In this document: positions 59,801-64,000 of the stretch, piece after piece
Position numbering within the stretch: the stretch's first letter is position 1
Layout: every line of letters starts with the position of its first letter
From: Chlamydomonas reinhardtii
Lineage: Eukaryota > Chlorophyta > Chlorophyceae > Chlamydomonadales > Chlamydomonadaceae
DNA length: 64,000 nt
Direction of reading: 5' to 3'
Assembly (NCBI RefSeq): GCF_000002595.2
Contig: NC_057009.1
Span: 2,071,346-2,135,345, forward strand
Program-made: the position numbers and the translations under genes
The notes under the pieces: generated by a model
What the model was told of the DNA's origin: nothing
Databases searched by the model: none
Seen by the model: only the letters and a program-made list of their open reading frames with translations

Positions 59801-61406
59801 CTACGCCGCCGCCGGCCTCGTCTGCTAAAGCGTGGAGCGGCGAGCCCGCACCACTACCCGCCGCCCCTCGTCCTCCCGAGCTCCTGTCCGCCCCTAACAT
59901 GCCGGTAGCAGAGCTCTTGAGCATCTTCTTCTGCTGCTGCTGGCTGCTGCCGGCGTCACCGGAAGAGGCGGCGGCGTTGCCCGGCCCGCCAGTGGGAGGC
60001 AGCAGGGGACGAGTGCTGGGGCTGCCATTGCCACTGCCGCCGCCTGTGGCTGAGGAGGCCACGGATGGGGCGTGGCAGCTGCTGGACCGGGGCGGCGGCG
60101 ACCCCGCTGTGGATGCCGGCGAGTGGGCCGCAGCAGGCGGCGTGACTGGCGGCGGTGCCCCAGCAGCCATGGCTGGAGCAACAGCAGTAGCAGCCTCACG
60201 GCTGGCGGAGGCGGAGCGGAGCGCGGAGCGCAGGATCGGGTTTGCACACGCGCTGGTGCCGCTGCCGCTGCCGCTCCCGCTGCCGTTGCTATCTACTCCA
60301 TGAGCACGAAGCGGGACACCTCCATGACCTTCAACCGCAGGGCCAGCATGCCCGGAGTGGGAGCGGGGCGCCGCCGGCAGCAGCATACTGGGGGAGGGGC
60401 GCGTGGGGAAGGCGTCGCTGACGGACGCGGAGGAAGTAGACGGCAACAGTGGAGGCAACGAGCCCTGTGCACCACCGGCCGCGCCGCTGCCGTTGAAAGA
60501 CGTGCGGTGCTGAGTGCGGCCGGACGACTGTGCATCGAGTGATGCTGTGCCGTGTGGTTGGGAGGAGGATAGTAATGCGGTGGGGTTGCCGCTGCCTGCC
60601 CACGAAACCCGGTGCCGCCGCCGTGTTTCTTGTACTGCTGCTGCTCCAGCAGCAGCCTCAAGCAGTGTGGTGCTGTCGGCACCCCGCCTGCCGCCGCCGC
60701 CCTGCTGCTCCACATCTCCTGGCGGCCCCTCGTCACGCAGAGGAGAGCCATCACCATCGCCCCCACCGCTGCCGCTGCCTCCCCGCAGCAGCTTTTCCTT
60801 GCCCATCAGCAGTTGCTGCAGCTGCTGCTCCTGCCCGTGCTGCTGCTGCCGGCCTGCTGCTGTCGTGCCTACGTCAGCTCCGCCCGTACGGCCCGTGTCA
60901 CGGTCCCCGGTCAACCCCTCCTCATCCCCTCCGCCGCCGCTGCCACCACCGTCATGAGCTGCACCACCACCGCTGCCGTACACCTTCCCACACTCCTCAT
61001 CTGCTACCGCGCCCTGCCCCTGCCCCTGCCCCTGCTCGTGGACGTCATCGTCTTGGCCTTCACCTTCCTGCACGGTACGGAAGCTGAAGTTGAAGGGCGT
61101 GTGGGTGCTGCCGCCGCCGCCGCCAAGCCACCAGCGCCCCAAGGACAAGCGGAACGGCAGCAGGCCGCCGCTGTTTGTGCGCTGGCGCCCCGAGCCCGTG
61201 CCGTGCTGTTGCCCCTGCTGCTGCTGCCCCTGCGGGCCCTGCGGTTGCGTTCCGTCGGCGCCGCGCGACTGCTGTCGCGGCGTGGCGGTGTTGGGGGTTG
61301 AGCCTCCCGACGCATGGGGTGTGAGGCGCCAGCGCGGCAGTGCGGAGGAGCGCTTCATGCGGGCCTGGCTGAAGAACTGGTACCTGCATAGTGGTGCGTG
61401 CGTGCG

Positions 61407-61440
<34 letters not shown>

Positions 61441-63706
61441 ATGAGTTGGAGGGGGGCGGCAAGGCCGTGCGGCAAGGCTGGGCCGGCGGCAAGGGGGTCG
61501 CACGCGCACGCGGCTGCGCACCTCAGCGCCCACAGGCCCAGTGCGAAGGCCGCCACCAGCAGCGGCACGGCCAGGGCGCCCAGCAGGCCCGCACGTGCCT
61601 GGCCGGCGGGGCTCTGGTCGGGCGCGAGGCAGCTGGGGCTGAAGGCGACGTAGGAGGCCGTGCCTGTGTGTGCGGGGGAGTGCAGCATTACGCGGGTTGT
61701 ATTCATGATTAGTTAAGGAAGTGGTAGACGGTAGACCATCTTGCGGAACATCAAGCGTATCAAGCGGGGGGGAGTGCAGCATTACGCAGATTACAGTCAT
61801 GATGAGTAAAGGAGAAGCGGGGGAGGGGGGCAAGTTCAGAACGTGTGAGTTTTAGAGCACGAGAGAAGGAGCAGCAGCAGGGCGACGTCATCACGTGCAC
61901 GCAGTGTGCGTAGGGGGCGAGGAGGAAGGTGCGTGGGCGCGATTGGCATGGGCATGGCGCGGTGCGGCGCGCGCACCTGTGACGGCGTTGAGGGCGCCCC
62001 GGAACTTCAGCACCGCGTTGGGGTAGTCGATGGGCAGTCGCGTGATGATGATCAACATTTGCATGTGCACCACCACCACCTGTGCGTGTGTGTGCACGTG
62101 CGTGTGCACGTGTGTACGTATATGTGTGTGCGCATTGGGATTAGAAGTAATGGTGACCGGCGCGGCAAGGAGGGCGGAGATTCGAGGGGGAGCCAGGACG
62201 ATGCTTGCAGACACGCACGGCAGGTGTTTCTTGAGATGTGGTGGCGGCGCGCCGAAGACACGTGTCACCATGTTCGCTCCGCATGTCACCCCTTCCCGTT
62301 CCGGTTGACGCCTCTGCCCCCGAACCCCGCCATCCTCCGCAACACCGCATGACACGTTAGGCCCAAGCCGTACCTTGATGACGTCACCGATCTCGGGTGG
62401 GCTGCCGCCGCCTGCCGACCCCCCGTTGCCGCTGCCGCCGCCCTTATCATCACCATCGCCGCTGGGCTCTCCCGAGTTTGTGTAGGCTGTGTAGAGCACC
62501 AGAGCCACACTGGCGGCGAAGGCCAGCAGGCCCAGACCCACCTGTCGTGGGGTTATGTGGGATGGCAGCAGTGGGTACCGTGAGTGGATTGTACAGTGCA
62601 CAGCAGTGGGGACGAGTAGGGATGCCGGGACGCGTCTGACGTGAACTTGTGTCCTGCTTCCCTGCGTACCTCCCTGCCCCTCACACCCGAGACCACACAC
62701 AAAAATGCCCTCCGCCACGCATACGTACGCGCCCCCAGCCAACCCCCAGCACCCACGCAGCGCACACGACCCCCCACGTGCTGCACCTCCCCCAGCAGGC
62801 ACCCATCCACCGTGCCCAGCCACCCTCCCCAACGCTCCCCACCCCACCCCACCCCACCCCACGCAGCACCCGGCGCCGTACCGTCTGTGCGGTGGTGGGG
62901 CAGGCGGAACACTGGAAGTCGAGTGACAGCGCGAAGCCGGGCTGGCAGGTGGCGCAGAGGTGGCCGGCATAGCCGGGGGCGCACTGGGCCGACATGTAGG
63001 AGAGGGGGGAACCTGGATCCAAACCCCACAGCACACATGCCTGCAGCGCCTGCGCCTGGGACAGGGGCTGGGGCTGGGGCTGCGGAGCTGGGGAAGAGGC
63101 AGAGGGTGAGGGAGAGGAGGGAGGCTGCTGCAGCGCGGGCGGCTGTAGGGGTGGTTGTTGTGGTGGCGTGGTGGAGAGGGCGGCAGGCTGTAGCAGCTGT
63201 AGCAGCTCGGGCGCCTGGCCGGGTGGGTTGGTGCTGTACCAGAGCTGCTGGCACAGCGCCAGCCGGAGCGAGCGGCTGTCATTGAAGCCCATGCGCGCTA
63301 CCGCGCCCGCCACGTCCCACGCCCCGATGCTGTTGCTACTGCCATTGCTGCTGCCGGTCGCGGTCCCAAGCTGCAACAGCCGCCGCCGTCCGGCTGCTGC
63401 TGCTGAGGTGCTACTGCTGCTCAAGGCGCTGCCGCTGCCACCGCTTCCACCGCCGCCGTCCCCGAGACCGTTTCCGTCGTCGTATGTGCACGCGTCGGAG
63501 TTGGGGCAGCGCAGTACCAGCGGGGAATTGGGGGAGGAGTGCCAGTAGCCGGGGGCCGGCAGCAGCACGGGCCCGCTGGGGCACACGGCGTGTGCCGGGC
63601 AGTTGAGGCAGGCCCCGGCGTCCTGTGCTGCCGCCGTCACCGCCGCCAGTTGGTCGGGGCCGTCGAGCGCGGACAGCTCGGGTCGGTCGTCTGACCACAG
63701 CCCTAC
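56898..63706 (-). CDS. Large Cys-rich multi-pass membrane protein (5' end outside window)
   Basis: Exons in window: 63706-62882, 62541-62374, 62079-61977, 61663-61522, 61383-59217, 58971-58816, 58625-58411, 58237-58153, 57957-57769, 57614-56898; 4767 bases, in phase. The first exon is extracellular-like, with CLNCPAHAVCPSGPVLLPAP and CAPGYAGHLCATCQPGFAL, matching the ephrin-receptor-like Cys-rich motif common in large algal membrane proteins. About eight hydrophobic spans follow: VGLGLLAFAASVALVLYTAY; GALAVPLLVAAFALGLWAL; LGVVLLAGVFVLYPGLVSA; VGVVAVLLFCIGPPAASFVI; VLQVETLSLVAVDVFARAL; ALLLLAALTLILTANML; LEFVSLAALSLTITLSLYF; GVIILVINVGIISLFMAVIL. Exon 61383-59217 alone adds 722 low-complexity residues between spans 2 and 3. 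The C-tail is acidic with an EEEEEGKRQEQRQE helix. Function unknown; a sensor or channel-like surface protein is possible. Confidence 0.82.
58649..58680. repeat. (GT)n tract in membrane-protein intron
   Basis: On the sense strand it is a CA-rich tract about 25 bases before the acceptor at 58626. Confidence 0.85.
61408..61439. repeat. (GT)n tract in membrane-protein intron
   Basis: On the sense strand a CA tract close to the acceptor of the 722-residue exon. Confidence 0.85.
61675..61816. repeat. Imperfect tandem duplication inside an intron, period ~93
   Basis: GGGGGAGTGCAGCATTACGC occurs near 61675 and, with small changes, near 61768. Each is followed by an ATTCATGATTAGTTAAGG-type segment. 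Both copies lie in the intron upstream of the exon starting at 61663, and each carries the recurrent 3'-intron motif. Confidence 0.7.
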
Positions 63707-64000
63707 CTGCGGAACGGAGCGGAGGGGAACGAGCTGAGTGGAGAGGAGGATGGGAGATGCGTTCGTGGGTTGGGTCGCGCGTGTACGGTGGTAGGTGGTG
63801 ATCATGATTCAGGACTCAGGGCGCATGTCTCAGGGTGCTGCAGGCACAGTGTCTCGCCTTCAGCTGAGAGACCAGGGAAGTGCTTGCAGGCCACCCTGCC
63901 GCCGCTTCCCGGCGCCTCCGCTACGCTTACTTTCAAACAGCCCCGTCCCTTAATGCATGATCCCGCTGTGTTACGGGCTGTGGCAACGAAACTGTCAAAT
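63707..64000. other. Intron or upstream sequence of membrane-protein gene
   Basis: No exon recognised; the gene must continue upstream because the first visible exon starts without a start codon after a GCAG acceptor. Confidence 0.4.

Noticed and set aside
60072-61301. Large plus-strand frames across the membrane-protein gene
   Set aside because: They are antisense to the 722-residue low-complexity exon, whose minus-strand reading joins in phase with membrane spans on both sides.

Overview
The window is nuclear DNA of a volvocine green alga, most likely Chlamydomonas reinhardtii or a close relative. The reasons are GC-rich genes split by many short introns with strong GTGAGT/GCAG-type splice sites, abundant (GT)n/(CA)n tracts inside introns, intronless divergent histone pairs with a 3' palindrome, TGTAA as the likely poly(A) signal, the algal H3 N-terminus (ARKTPATGG), and alanine/glycine/serine/glutamine-rich linker proteins.

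Layout. (1) 1-3949 (+): the 3' part of a multi-exon gene, tentatively CCDC17-like, with a Gly/Met/Gln-rich tail. (2) 4718-5174: a 457-bp non-autonomous hAT-like element with 15-bp terminal inverted repeats and a perfect 8-bp target duplication. (3) 5366-16330: an 11-kb tandem array of a ~1.18-kb monomer, about 9.3 copies of two variants in an A-B-B higher-order pattern of ~3.53 kb. (4) 16.4-19.8 kb: histone quartet H2B-H2A / H3-H4, with an orphan terminal exon of a beta-propeller gene between the pairs. (5) 20411-27847 (-): a 21-exon ABC-F ATPase gene. (6) ~28376-34084 (+): a ubiquitin-specific protease with a very long low-complexity N-terminus, divergent from the ABC-F gene. (7) 35.9-46.2 kb: second histone locus, H4-H3, an intact secreted beta-propeller gene, H2A-H2B, and a third H4-H3 pair. 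(8) 46756-51744 (-): a calcium-dependent protein kinase. (9) 53552-56370 (-): a PCF11-like mRNA 3'-end processing factor. (10) 56898-63706 (-, 5' end outside the window): a large Cys-rich multi-pass membrane protein.

Architecture. The two histone quartets are inverted copies of one another. The left copy has lost about 4 kb that on the right holds most of the beta-propeller gene, and only its last exon survives on the left. The satellite array begins about 90 bp beyond the outer end of the left copy. The third H4-H3 pair is a direct copy of the second. Several duplication limits coincide with, or lie very near, histone 3' palindromes.

Exon models were built by hand from reading frame, splice dinucleotides and phase. 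The ABC-F, beta-propeller, PCF11 and USP models close exactly in frame, as do the in-window parts of the kinase and the membrane protein. The 5' ends of the USP and kinase genes are uncertain. No RNA genes or CRISPR arrays were recognised.
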